Shown piece by piece: positions 10,482 to 20,780 of a stretch of 64,000 bases of DNA (the stretch's first letter is position 1; each line of letters begins with the position of its first letter). The notes under the pieces are model-generated. The model worked only from the letters and a program-made list of their open reading frames with translations. It was not told the DNA's origin and did no database searches. The DNA comes from Paulinella micropora (taxonomy: Eukaryota; Cercozoa; Imbricatea; Euglyphida): positions 6,679-70,678 of the forward strand of contig BJOX01000041.1 of NCBI GenBank assembly GCA_009731375.1, written 5' to 3'. Position numbers and translations under genes: made by a program.

Positions 10482-11192
10482 ATGTCAACCAAAAAGATTA
10501 TCTGAGCCAAATAGAAAAATAGACTCATTTAAGTAGCGATATAAAACTACCAACAAGCAAATCGCTTAAAACTGATATTGTAGCATTTTATGAAAAATAC
10601 AGACCCGAACAAAATCAAGAAGTTAATGTGAAGGGTGATAATGTTGAAGTTTAATTGCCTTCTTCCGATATGGTGAAAAAATTTTGATAATGAACCAGAA
10701 ACGACAGAAGAACATACACCCTTTAAAGAAAGTGATTTGAAGGACTTCAACGGAGTTGAAGATGCGACCTTCGGTCAGCAAACTGGTATTACTGAAATCA
10801 AGGCTAATGTAGGAGAAGAATTAGCAAAAAAAGAACTGCCCGTTTTAGAAGCAAAAGAGGAGCCCGCACCAACGAAGAAAAAGAAAACACCGAATACAGC
10901 AAGGCGAAATCCGCCCGAGGACGGGTATAGTTGCTATGAAATAATAACGGCACATTTGAAAGTATCAAAAGACCCTTTTGATTTCTTGTATATGAAAGTG
11001 GAAGACCGCACCATAATGCAGGAAGATATGAAGAAATGGCACGAGAGTAGATACGCACACTTACCACCAGAGCAACGTCCTATTCTTAAATATGGTAAGT
11101 TAGATTATAAGACATTTTTCAGAGATGTTTTATCTCAACACGAGGGCAAACTAACAACATTAAAAGATATGTATGACAGGTTTCATATGTAA
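10482..11192 (+). pseudogene. Unknown conserved viral protein, 5' part degenerate
   Basis: The probable start, ATG 10482, follows TATATAAC exactly as in the upstream primase gene. Stops and shifts interrupt the first 250 bp, including an apparent extra A in the run at about 10677. From about 10737 a 151-residue frame is open, with a Lys/Pro-rich linker and a C-terminal globular part (YSCYEIITAHLKVSKDPFDF, then TFFRDVLSQHEGKLTTLKDM). No family is recognised. Its 3' end overlaps the convergent minus-strand gene by about 10 bp. Confidence 0.5.
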
Positions 11193-11809
11193 TCTGCGGT
11201 CAGTGCTATGTCTCTCATAACATCAATATTAAAATATGATGGTTTAAAGGACACATAATCCGCAGATGCTGTTTTATAATATGCTTCCAATGTTATTGGA
11301 GCATCTGTCGCATATGTCAATAAAACCTCATTAGTATTTCCAGAAATTCGTATTGTTGTATTATTGGTGGTGTCCGCGGGATTTGGACAAGTCATTAACC
11401 ATATCATTTTCATTTGGACTCCAAATCTTTGAATTAACCACACACAATCAAAAGACTTATACTCGATGGCGGTTGTATAATTTAGCACTTCGCTGTAAAA
11501 ATCATCAACATTTGTTCCGTCCGTTTTATGAAACCAGAACTGAAAAGTTCCTATTCCAGTCGGGGCGGGCAAATTCAATGACCCACGAAAAGCAACTTTA
11601 ATAAAATAACCATATCCTAAATTAGATATTGTTTTGCTACCATAACCGCCCGTACAAAGAGTAGTGAATGTGGAACTTTCCATCCACGACCTAAGGTCAA
11701 GACCAACGTAAGCATTTTGAATGTTTCTCGTCAATGTTGGAGTAGCAGTGACGGCGATTGTCTTAGTATCTATTGACTGCTGTTCTTGTGATCGTCCAAA
11801 TGTATTCAT
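11183..11809 (-). CDS. Putative minor virion protein (MN-FG family member 1)
   Basis: I choose the internal methionine at 11809 (MNTFGRSQEQQS) because the A/T-only divergent promoter lies directly upstream and the paralogous-looking gene at 26355 starts MNLFGQST. The 209-residue product is rich in beta-type and Thr/Asn residues (e.g. LGYGYFIKVAFRGSLNLPAP), as expected of a virion surface protein. It is transcribed divergently from the fibre gene, which supports a structural role. Function inferred from context only. Confidence 0.6.
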   Translation of the reverse strand: MNTFGRSQEQQSIDTKTIAVTATPTLTRNIQNAYVGLDLRSWMESSTFTTLCTGGYGSKTISNLGYGYFIKVAFRGSLNLPAPTGIGTFQFWFHKTDGTNVDDFYSEVLNYTTAIEYKSFDCVWLIQRFGVQMKMIWLMTCPNPADTTNNTTIRISGNTNEVLLTYATDAPITLEAYYKTASADYVSFKPSYFNIDVMRDIALTADYI

Positions 11810-11857
11810 ATTTTTTAAAACTATATATTCCACTATATAAAATAATACAATTAAAAT
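11810..11857. promoter_or_regulatory. Divergent A/T-only promoter between virion genes
   Basis: A 48-bp spacer almost free of G and C, containing TATATTCCACTATATAAAAT, between the minus-strand MN-FG gene and the plus-strand fibre gene. Similar TATA/TATAAT-type stretches end 3-15 bp before most PLV start codons, so this probably drives both genes. Confidence 0.55.
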
Positions 11858-14800
11858 ATGAACCATTTAGGCAATCCGTGGACTTATCATTTTTATGGTT
11901 CTGTCATAGTGGACGAGGATTTAGAAATTGATGGAGTATTATATGGCGATCATATTGAAGCAAACTCAATACAAGCAAGGACGGATGACATAACAATATC
12001 TTTAAGAAATAACAATTCTTCTTTGTTGATATCTGATACGGGCTATGTATCAATTAATAACGAATACGATTTACCATTAGCGGACGGCAAGGCGAACCAA
12101 GTATTAAAAACGGATGGGTTGGGCAATACTTCATTTGCTACATTAACTTCAAGTTTTATAAGCGACTTTGAACTTGATAAATTAACTGATGTAGTCATAA
12201 CCGCACCAATAGCCACTAATAGTTATCTCACATATAATTCAATAAACTGGGTAAATAAAACATTTCCGATAAATGTTGATGAATTCGGCAATATTAGTAT
12301 GGGAAGGAAGAATATAACAGGAGTAAATTTACTAAATACCAAAGATGTTGATAAATGGATATTTGAACATAATGATAATAATAATAAAGTGTCAGCAGGT
12401 GGAAGTATAGATAGCCACAGCGATGTGACAATAACAGGCTTCCCATCAGATAACCAACTGCTTATTTATAGCACGGGACAATGGAGAAATACGACTTCAC
12501 CCTTTCTGAGATTAGACTGCACTGCCAGCATGACGGGAGGAATCAATATGAACAACCAAAACATTACAAATGTAAATCAACTAAATGGTAGGGCTATTGC
12601 AACTTGGTTATCAGAGCACGACTCAAACAACGCGAAAGTGTCGGCAAGTGGAAGTATTGATACACATAGTGATGTGATTATAACAACAGCAACAGATAAT
12701 CAACTGCTTATTTATAGCACAGGACAATGGCGAAATGTGGCATCGCCCTTTCTTAGATTAGACGGCACCGCCAGTATGACAGGAGCATTAAATATGGGTG
12801 GTTATGCTATTTCAGGGGCTTCTACATATAATGGAATTAATCTCACCACTCTTGCAGTTGATGGTTCGCTGGTTAAACTAACAGGAGACCAAACCATAGC
12901 AGGAAATAAAAAATTTACATCAACTTTAGAAGTAAGTGGTTCATCCAATCCTACTACTTTTGACTGCATCGGCATCGCCTTTGATACAAAAATAGGAATG
13001 ATTGCAGCACAAAAAACAGCAACAGCGACTTGGTATCCGATACAAATAACTGGCTCGTATGTAGAGTTATATTCAGGTAATACTTTAATTATAACCGCAA
13101 CTGGAACAACATTAAGTTTGAACAACAACAGAATAACAAACTTAGCCACACCATCAGCAACAACGGACGGAGCAAACAAAGTTATGTGGAGACATTAGAC
13201 ATACAAAATGTAAAACTAACAACAGACCAAACCATAACAGGAAGTAAAACATTTAATGGGGCGAGCACTACGATAAAATATCTAACTTTAACACAAACGG
13301 CTGATTTTAATAATCAGGATATCATTAATGGTGGAAATATTACATATAATGGGGCGAGGATATTAAACCAAAATGGAGGAGATATATTCTTTTCACAGAC
13401 ATCAGGTGATTATCAATATTTCTTATTTACTCTAAATACTGCTACAAGCGGAACCGCGAACCAAAGGGGTTATGTATTCACGAATGTAGTATTTGATGTA
13501 AAAGGAGCAGGTCTTTATATTTCAAAACTTTTGGATAATAAAAGTGCTTCATCTGACATTGTCCGTTTTAACAATGCTGGCGGTATGCGGTTTCATGGTG
13601 CTTTGGATATGAACTCAAACAACATAACAAGTGCTGGAACAATAACAGGAACAACAATTACTTCAACCGCAGGCATAACTACAACCGCATTAACGGCGAG
13701 CGGATTATTAACCGTAGATGGAGGTTGCAAGTTACCTATTCAAAATAAAGTAGATGGAGGAACTGGACAGGGTATATTTCTGTGGGATACAGACAAAAAA
13801 GGATGGGGGATTTATATGGCTCAGCCAGGGGTAGGTAAAAGTCTATCTGGAGGGTCTGCGGTTGCAGGCAACGATATTTCAGGCTTTGCTATAAGATTTA
13901 GGTCTGGTTTTGCTTCAACAGATGGTTTTGTGTGGGAAAATTCTAATGAACAATTGTTAATGTCATTAAATGGGGCAGACGGAACTTTATGGACAAAAGG
14001 ATCGATAACGGCTAGTGCGGGGATATTAACAACAACATTAACGGCAAGCGATAAAATAACAACAGCAACAGGCAAACCAATAATTATAGGGAAACACAAC
14101 AAAAGGAATAGGAACAATAGCGGGTTTAGAATTGTATGGGACTTTTAATAATAATACTGCTGGAGCACACATACAAGCGATTACAACAGAAGATATATAT
14201 CCTACATTTGGACTATTTAATTTAGGACATAATAGCATAAATATGGGTTTTGATGCTTATTTAGATGGCGCAGGATGGAAATCAAGTTATGCGAGTTCAA
14301 ACTTTTTAATTAATAAATTTTCCAACAAACTTAGATTTTTGTATGATAGTGGGAAAAGTGTTGGGACTGCTGTTCCTTGGTCTGTGGCTCTTGAACTTGA
14401 TACAGCAGGCTTATTAACAACAAAGGCAATAACGGCGAGTGATTAATAACGGCGAATGCGGGAATTACATATTCTGGGTTGCTAACGACCACAACTAATA
14501 ATGGAGCGAAAATAGGAATTCAAGGACAAACAGACGGGACGAATGCGAGAGGAATATTTGTATGGGATACTGCTGATCCAGCATGGGGGATTTATATGTC
14601 TCAGTCTGGAGCAAATAAAGCATTAAATGGAGGAACAGCACCAGCAGGAGGAGTAGGCGGAGGATTAACTTCTTATGCTTTTAGATTTAGAGTGAATAAT
14701 TCTTCAACGAGTGGGTTCATATGGGAGAATAGTTCAAATACTGCTTTAATGTCTTTGAAAGCAAGCGATGGACAATTATGGGTATTGTCTAATCCAATTC

Positions 14801-15253
14801 AATATTCAGACAGGAGAAAAAAAGAAGATATAAAGGAATGCTTAGGCTTAGATTTTATTAATAAGTTAAATCCAGTCTGCTATCGTATGATTGATGATAA
14901 AAAAAATGTAGGACTGGCTTAATAGCACAAGAATTAGAGGACATACTAACAGAAATGAATATGCTAGATTTTGGCGGTTTTATAAAAGAAACAATTATGG
15001 TTCCGTGTCCAAAGCAAAGAAAAGAATGCGAATTGAAGGGTGTGAGTGTTAATCCAGAAGATGTTAAATGTGTTGATAGTGGTGATGTCGGTTAGGTATA
15101 GGTTATTCCGAGTTTATTGCACCATTAATTAAGGCCGTTCAACAATTATCAGAAAAGGTAGTTAATTTAGAAAAACAAAATAATAATCTCATGCTTATTA
15201 TAGAATATTTATCTAAGCAACTTTCTGAAATACGAGCAGTCGTTTTCCCTTGA
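11858..15253 (+). pseudogene. Fibre / receptor-binding protein with S74 chaperone domain, frameshifted
   Basis: A gene of about 3.4 kb, coding for about 1130 residues if unbroken. The N-terminus (MNHLGNPWTYHFYGSVIVDE) leads into repeated beta modules: SDNQLLIYSTGQWRN and TASMTGxxNM occur twice, and later GIFLWDTDKKGWGIYMAQ recurs as GIFVWDTADPAWGIYMSQ. The C-terminus has the hallmark of S74 intramolecular chaperones, SDRRKKEDIKE, then LDFINKLNPVCYRM, GLIAQELE and a coiled-coil tail (YSEFIAPLIKAVQQLSEKV). Such domains trimerise a fibre and then cleave themselves off. Frame changes occur near 13180, 14120, 14443, 14910 and 15095, the fourth beside an A-run, so the coding sequence is in six pieces. 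Confidence 0.82.
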
Positions 15254-15433
15254 TATTTATCAACTTCACTCTCATTCGCTTGGAGGGGCCCCCCTACCAT
15301 ACCCCCGCGGGTTTGGAAAGGGGCACAGCCCCTTCCATAAACATCGAAAACCGATTTATTTATTTTCAATAAAGAAAAACGATGTTTTAGAATAAGTGAG
15401 AGTGCGGAGCACGAAACGCAATTCTAAAATATC
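15254..15433. terminator. Hairpin-rich intergenic region downstream of the fibre gene
   Basis: Contains GGAAAGGGGC-ACA-GCCCCTTCC (perfect stem near 15316-15337), a GGAGGGGCCCCCC block at about 15281, and AACATCG...CGATGTT arms around 15340-15386. These lie between the fibre stop and the next ATG, so they could be transcript ends or processing sites. GC content is well above that of the surroundings. Confidence 0.45.
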
Positions 15434-15780
15434 ATGTCAAACAATAATACAACTAGAATTCACAGACCACCCATCATTGATATAGTGGATGGTGAACTAA
15501 CTCCAGAACTAAAACAAGATGTATTTCGTCAGAGTTAAAAAATGAACAAAAAATATTAGACCATGAGATTAACGACGAGTGGCAGTGTTGCTGTATGACA
15601 AAATAAACGGATGCGAGATTAATTAAATATTCTGTTCAGATGATAGTAATATGTAGCATAATTATCTTATGTGTTGTTAGATTGAGCGACCCGACAATCA
15701 GTTGTGCTAATGCTAACACGTTTATAGGGGTGCTGACTCTTCTCATAGGAATAATCTGCCCGTCTCCAAAGATAGGTTAA
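15434..15780 (+). pseudogene. Small membrane protein with Cys-rich stem, two frameshifts
   Basis: Starts MSNNNTTRIHRPPIIDIVDG at 15434. A frame change near 15530 brings ELKNEQKILDHEINDEWQCC into phase, and another near 15602 reaches the C-terminal half with RLIKYSVQ followed by a hydrophobic helix (MIVICSIIILCVV), a loop and a second helix (TFIGVLTLLIGIICP). Small double-spanning proteins of this layout are common in PLV-type viruses. If intact it would be about 114 residues. The last 46 residues are open from ATG 15640. Confidence 0.5.
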
Positions 15781-15806
15781 ACATAATAAACTGATTTTCT
15801 ATAATA

Positions 15807-15985
15807 ATGAAGTATTGCCATTATTGTAAAATCTTCTATCCTCTCATATTTTTATAGGCAAAAAATAAAAAATATGTAAGGAATGCGATTCCTGTCGGAA
15901 AAAAAAGAATGTTAATGAAATATGTGTTCATATGAATAAACAGAAATATTGTTTGCTGTCTATAATATTGGAAAAAAACAACTAG
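15807..15985 (+). pseudogene. Tiny zinc-ribbon-like protein, frameshifted
   Basis: Starts MKYCHYCKIFYP after TATAATA, hits a stop within 50 bp, and resumes in another frame with CKECDSCRKKKNVNEICVHM and KYCLLSI before a TAG at 15983. The C-x2-C pairs suggest one zinc site. Short A-runs lie at the break. Confidence 0.4.
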
Positions 15986-16025
15986 AACCGATTACTCATT
16001 CTGAACCTTGGATGGCGTGGTTGGA

Positions 16026-16178
16026 TTAAATATCATTACATTCATATATATGTGTCATATACCAAGACGAAGCATCATTTGAACACATTAAAGGCAGAGC
16101 CTCATCAAAACTAACACACCAGTCTGACATTGGTTTGTAAATACATTTGAACTTTGTTTCTATCCCTTGTTGAATGCA
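16026..16178 (-). pseudogene. Cys-rich ORF fragment, unrecognised
   Basis: An open minus-strand frame containing CIYKPMSDWCVSFDEALPLM, followed by an ECND end. Upstream the frame meets a TAG just after a DCCK segment. It may be the remains of a small viral gene filling the space between 15985 and 16341. Weak call. Confidence 0.28.
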
Positions 16179-16340
16179 CTACTTGCAACAATCCTTTTTT
16201 GAATTATTAACTCTGCTATAAAAGTCGCAGGCAGTCCGCGAAATAGCCGAGCACACAAAACACAATATTAATAACATATATTATAATATCTATAATTTAC
16301 CAAAGTAAGTGATAAGCCCAATATGCGGGTTGATTTTTGT

Positions 16341-16790
16341 TTAAATATGCGGGCTTTCCATCCTTTGTTTTAATGCTTGATGTCTGGCACGATAACTTTC
16401 CCGTCTGTCTTCGTCTTGATGTTTGGTATAATCTGAATAACCAGATGCGCCAAAGTTGATGCGACGGCCGTTATAGATTACATAATATTTTTTTCCTTTC
16501 ACTTTACTTTCGCCGAAGTCAGTCGCACCTAATGATAGTGCTTTCTCTCTTAGCCCCATTATATACTTAACTCCCGCTTTTCCCTCTTCTTTAATTATAT
16601 TATTATAAATTGTTTCTCGTTGCTTATCTGATAGCGGTAAGCGATAAAGTATATTTTCAGGTTTTCTAAAAATATTGGGGTTTCTATTCACTAAGTTCTG
16701 AGTGATGCGGATTTGGTCAATTTCCTTCCCTAGCCGTTCTAGTTCCTCCAGTTGTTCCTCGTCTTTGCTTTTTTCCTTTTTATTTTCCAT
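16341..16790 (-). CDS. DUF5754-like protein of unknown function
   Basis: A 149-residue protein with a charged N-terminal helix (EEQLEELERLGKEIDQIR). Its C-terminal module is KKYYVIYNGRRINFGASGYS, then DYTKHQDEDRRESYRARHQ. That YY-x-NGR-x-I-x-FG...DYT-x-H-x-D-x-xR pattern matches, from memory, the DUF5754 family common in algal large DNA viruses; biochemical function is not established. The gene is divergently arranged with the next over only 22 bp. Intact. Confidence 0.6.
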   Translation of the reverse strand: MENKKEKSKDEEQLEELERLGKEIDQIRITQNLVNRNPNIFRKPENILYRLPLSDKQRETIYNNIIKEEGKAGVKYIMGLREKALSLGATDFGESKVKGKKYYVIYNGRRINFGASGYSDYTKHQDEDRRESYRARHQALKQRMESPHI

Positions 16791-16812
16791 CCTATATTAT
16801 AGCAGACAAAAA

Positions 16813-17121
16813 ATGTGGTTTCTTGAAAAAAAATTGATTAATTATTACAATGAAGCCAGAGCAGAACATAAGGGTCAGTCAAAGGAATTTATTACAGCAA
16901 AGGCCAATGAACTAAAGTGGGAAGATAGAATACAAAACGCTATTGATTTTGATGATGAGCCCGACAATCCAAGTATAAAAAGATTAAAAGACATGATTGA
17001 AATGCTAAGCGGAAGGTCATCTATATATAACAACATGGACCGAAATACACTAATGGAACATCTTAGGGAAAATAGGGTTAATATAGGAGAACTTGAAACA
17101 AAATTGGAAATATGCCCGTGA
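16813..17121 (+). CDS. Small helical protein upstream of the PLA2-like gene
   Basis: I choose ATG 16813 (MWFLEKKLINYYNEARAEHK) and not the longer upstream extension, because the divergent promoter lies between 16790 and 16813. The 102-residue product is helical and charged. Its stop overlaps the next ATG (ATATGCCCGTGA), so the two are either translationally coupled or a single gene split by a frameshift. Confidence 0.5.
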   Translation: MWFLEKKLINYYNEARAEHKGQSKEFITAKANELKWEDRIQNAIDFDDEPDNPSIKRLKDMIEMLSGRSSIYNNMDRNTLMEHLRENRVNIGELETKLEICP

Positions 17122-19028
17122 ATGAACAAAGATTAGAAATGAGGCAATTAGCAAGGGCTAAAGATAAAGCGAAAATCCAAAAAATTAAAGACCTTATTGA
17201 CCAAATGAATGGTGATATGAATCAATTAATAACTCACTGGGGATGTCCAGAAGAAAAAAGATCCTTACTTGAAACAATGACTCGTGATGGGCTAACACAT
17301 TTATTGAATAAAGGCAGAGGCGAAATAGCAACAGCAAGAAGGGAAAACAAACAATGGCAGGCGCGGGACCTAAAGGAATGGGAACAAAACAGGCTAGAAT
17401 AACAGAAAAATCTAGAGGATGCTTCAATTGAAACACAAATAGGCAGAGATTACAAATCTATCGTGCCAAGTTTAACAGATACACCAAGGGCTACTGCAAG
17501 GTTTGTAGACGCATTGATTGAAAGTATTAAAGAAATAATTATGAGTCCCACATTAAATAAAATACTGAATACTGCTACAAGGCTTGGTCGTTATGGTGTG
17601 AGTAGATTGGCATGGAATCGCTTATTAACTATTACTGCTAATCATCCTCAAATTCGTGCCATGACTACTGCGGTGATGGGAAGACCTGGCGCGGAGTCTT
17701 TTAGAAGGGCATTAGAAGCATTAGCAAGAAACGAAGCACCACCAGAGTTGCCTCCACCTAACCCTCGTTTAATTGCGGTGGGACAACAAAGAATGGGTGA
17801 TTATGTGTTGAAGGATATGTTAAGAAGATTAGGCTTACAGGTATCAACAATGATGGCATGGGAGACATTTAAAAGAGGTGTTGAAACTACGGCCGCAGTT
17901 GCTTTTGGTGTATTTCTAAAGCACATATACAGCATATGGACTGCTCAACCAGATGCTGTTATTAAATTGGAAGAAGAACAATTTCATACAGATGGAAGTA
18001 AGTATAATGGCCCTGCTACACGAGTAGAAAGTTGCCTCCAATTAGAAGATAGAACTCGTGGTAAGTTTCCTTACATTTTACCAGCAGACACTTTGGATTT
18101 AATTGCTTTTGAACATGATCTATTATATGCTACTGGTGATAGAAATGTCCAAAATTTCGCCGACCAACGATACTTTGAAAGAATTACTAATATAACAGAG
18201 TATTTGACGAGTAATGGATTGGCGAGTGAAGAAGTTGCTAAAACTATTTCTGACAATTACAATTCAATGCTCTCAAAAGCAGATATATCTAAAATGGCAT
18301 TACAAGCACAAGGGAGAGCCCGCAGTGGAGTGTCATATTTGGATGCGATGAAATTCTGGAAAACTATTAAATTAACACCTCCAGATGCGAAATACAATAC
18401 TTTTATACACGATGTAGACCAAACATTAACTTCTATGATTGGGGTTATGAACAATGTAGGCAGTTTTGATAAAGACACTAACTTTAAAGTAAATAAAATA
18501 ACAAATCCTGCTACATTTAGCAAGCAATACAAAAACTTGGTGAATTCATTTAATCAAATGGTGAAATCGCAAGAAAAAGCGGATGGTGTGAAAGGATATT
18601 CTCTTATCGCACCAGCAAATGAAACTACAATTAATAATTTTATAGAAAAAATAAATACAATGAATTAAAAAAATACTTCAGCAGATATAGAGAAGGAAAT
18701 AATTGTTGAGGTTCAGTCCACACCAAATATTTCGTTTAATCAAACAGAAATGGTAGTAGCACCTATGGATCCAATCGGACTTGGTAATAACTTGGATATA
18801 CTTCAAGATAAGACATCCCAAGTGAAGCATTTGAAAGGATTTGTTAATATGCTAAAACATAAAACTGGAAAGAAAATATCTTTGACATTGTCGGATTATG
18901 ACAAACCTGTTAGTGGATGGGAAAAGGCTATAAGGCAAGCATTAAACAAAGGGGTTAGTAAGTCAGATATAGCAGAGATAGATGACGTATTAGATAAGAG
19001 AATTTATGAAGAAGTGAGGGTAAATTGA
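17112..19028 (+). pseudogene. PLA2-like virion protein with two in-frame stops
   Basis: Three open segments lie in one frame (17112-17402, 17463-18668, 18750-19028). They are separated only by TAA at 17400 and TAA at 18666, and the intervening codons read as protein. At 18000-18170 lies KYNGPATRVESCLQLED, then a helix with LDLIAFEHDLLYATGDR; the glycine-proline loop followed by the His-Asp pair is the signature of parvoviral/PLV-type phospholipase A2 domains used to breach membranes during entry. His is near residue 218 of the central ORF. Helical regions surround it. CAA-to-TAA changes would explain both stops. Activity is not shown. Confidence 0.6.
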
Positions 19029-19608
19029 CACCGGAACAAATGAAGCAATTGGAGGATTTAGAACTGAAGGATTCGGAATTTGAAAAGGCGACACCTAAAG
19101 GTCTAACACCAGCACCTGAACCAAAACCTGAACCAAAACCAATGTCCGAACCAACACCAGCACCACAAACAACACCAGCACCACAACCTCAATCTCAACT
19201 AACACCAGCATTTGTAGAGGAACCTGTTCAACCGCCACAGAATAATTTAAAAGAAGATCCAGATCCAGCAAACAGCAGACAACACCAAATCAAGTTATGG
19301 TTGATAGCATGAGAAGTATTGACCAATTAGTTGATAAGATTATGGGAAAACCTCCCGCCGATGAAAGAGAAGACTTATTGGCACTTATTCGTTTTCTAAT
19401 GCCAAGCGACCAAAATGGTGGAATTGGCACTTCACAAACAAATCCACTTATTAAAGGCAACGAACAAAGACGCGATCGTGTGCTAGCAACAAAGAATGAT
19501 TTTGAATTACTAGACAACACACTTTATAGCAACACAAATAATCACTTTATGGTGAATAAATACAATAGAGCAGTCATTCAAAGGAAAAAAGAGAGTTTTA
19601 AAAAATGA
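19025..19608 (+). pseudogene. Pro-rich linker protein, one frameshift
   Basis: Overlaps the preceding stop by four bases. The first frame has an acidic start, then a long Pro/Ala/Glu/Thr linker (e.g. KPEPKPMSEPTPAPQ). Near 19290 the frame changes and a globular, helical end follows (VDKIMGKPPADEREDLLALI, NDFELLDNTLY). It may belong with the upstream gene as one long virion protein. No family recognised. Confidence 0.45.
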
Positions 19609-19865
19609 AACGAAAACTGACGAGAAACTTTCCCGCTGAAATCCCGCGACAAGTTCAAACTCGTCCTGAAAGAAAAGATTTTAAACCGCTTGTCAATCCT
19701 CCAAGTAATTATGCTTTTGGTAGTCCTTACTCTCCTTATTTCTATAATTATGCTTCACCACCCCAACCCTTTGGTGCTGAATATGATAATTATAGATATA
19801 ATCCAAACTATTTTCAAAACCCATACTATAGTAAGATATGCCTAGATCTATACATAAAGGATTAA
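19605..19865 (+). CDS. Tyr/Pro/Asn-rich small protein
   Basis: An 86-residue ORF starting MKRKLTRNFPAEIPRQVQ and then very rich in Tyr, Pro, Asn and Phe (YASPPQPFGAEYDNYRYNP). The start overlaps the upstream stop (AAAATGAAA). Its last codons overlap the presumed ATPase start at 19838. Probably an intrinsically disordered virion component; no family recognised. Confidence 0.45.
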   Translation: MKRKLTRNFPAEIPRQVQTRPERKDFKPLVNPPSNYAFGSPYSPYFYNYASPPQPFGAEYDNYRYNPNYFQNPYYSKICLDLYIKD

Positions 19866-20741
19866 TAGCAAACAAGTTGCCACGAAAAACACTTTTGAAT
19901 CAGAATCTGGAAAAAACCAACATAGAAAAAGCACACGAGGAATTTACTATTGACAGGCCAGTAATAACAGAGTCAGATAGCAAAAAAACCGCCCAAATTT
20001 AAGAATGACTTGGAAATACAACCAATTAAAACACAAAGAGATGGTGTTGAATTGCTTCCTATTCAAAAAGAAGGAATATTGCCAGCAATGGGGACTATGG
20101 TTATATGTGCAAGCACTGGCTGAGGGAAATCAGTTATGATTTGTAATCTACTCGCCAAAAAGAACATGTTGAAAGGTTTTTATGATAGAATATTAGGCTT
20201 TTGCTTAAGTCCGTGCCCTATTTTAGAAGACACTCTCAAGTTAAAAAAAGAAGACATAATCAAAGAGGATAAGCCTGAGTTAATGAGAGAAATATTAACC
20301 AAACAAAAAGAACTGATTAAAACTAAAGGGTTTAAGAAGGCACCAAAAATATTATTGTTATTAGATGATATCACACAGAGTAAAAATTTTCTCAAATCAG
20401 AAGTGCGTACTGAGTTGTTTTTCGCTTCAACACATGCTAAAGTGTCAGTCTGCGTAGCAATTCAGAGTTATACACAACTCCCACGAAGAGTAATAATTAA
20501 TTGTCATTGGATGATTATTTTTAATGGAGTAAGGAGAAGCGAACTTGACAGATTGGAAGATGAATATGAAAGTCCTTTTCTCACTAAAAAGGAATTTTAC
20601 AATATGGTTAAATATGCTACGGCAGAACCTTATTCCTTTCTAGCAATTAACAACACTGCTAGTGATAGAACAACCCAGTTTAGAAAGAATTTCTCTACTA
20701 TATTGCGATTAAATAAGGATAGAGATATGACAAACCTGTAA
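19838..20741 (+). pseudogene. A32-like genome-packaging ATPase, disrupted
   Basis: FtsK/HerA-superfamily ATPase that would pump viral DNA into capsids. From ATG 19838 (MPRSIHKGLIANKLPRKT) the frame runs to an A-run at about 19985, where it shifts. Walker A follows as ICASTG-stop-GKSVMICNLL, the TGA at 20128 falling inside the P-loop. Walker B is KILLLLDDIT near 20360, and the sensor-like segment VCVAIQSYTQLPRRVI is near 20460. The 3' part (20136-20741, 201 codons) is open and ends TAA. The P-loop stop and upstream shift make this copy non-functional as written. Confidence 0.8.
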
Positions 20742-20780
20742 AATTAAATTAAAAGTTTTTTTTCTGCGATAATATATGAC

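Noticed and set aside
9400-18700. TAA (and TAG) reassigned to glutamine in the PLV, since several in-frame stops fall where Gln would fit
   Set aside because: The intact MCP uses CAA/CAG and ends with TAA, as do other intact genes; the stops coexist with many frameshifts, so C-to-T decay or sequence error is simpler.
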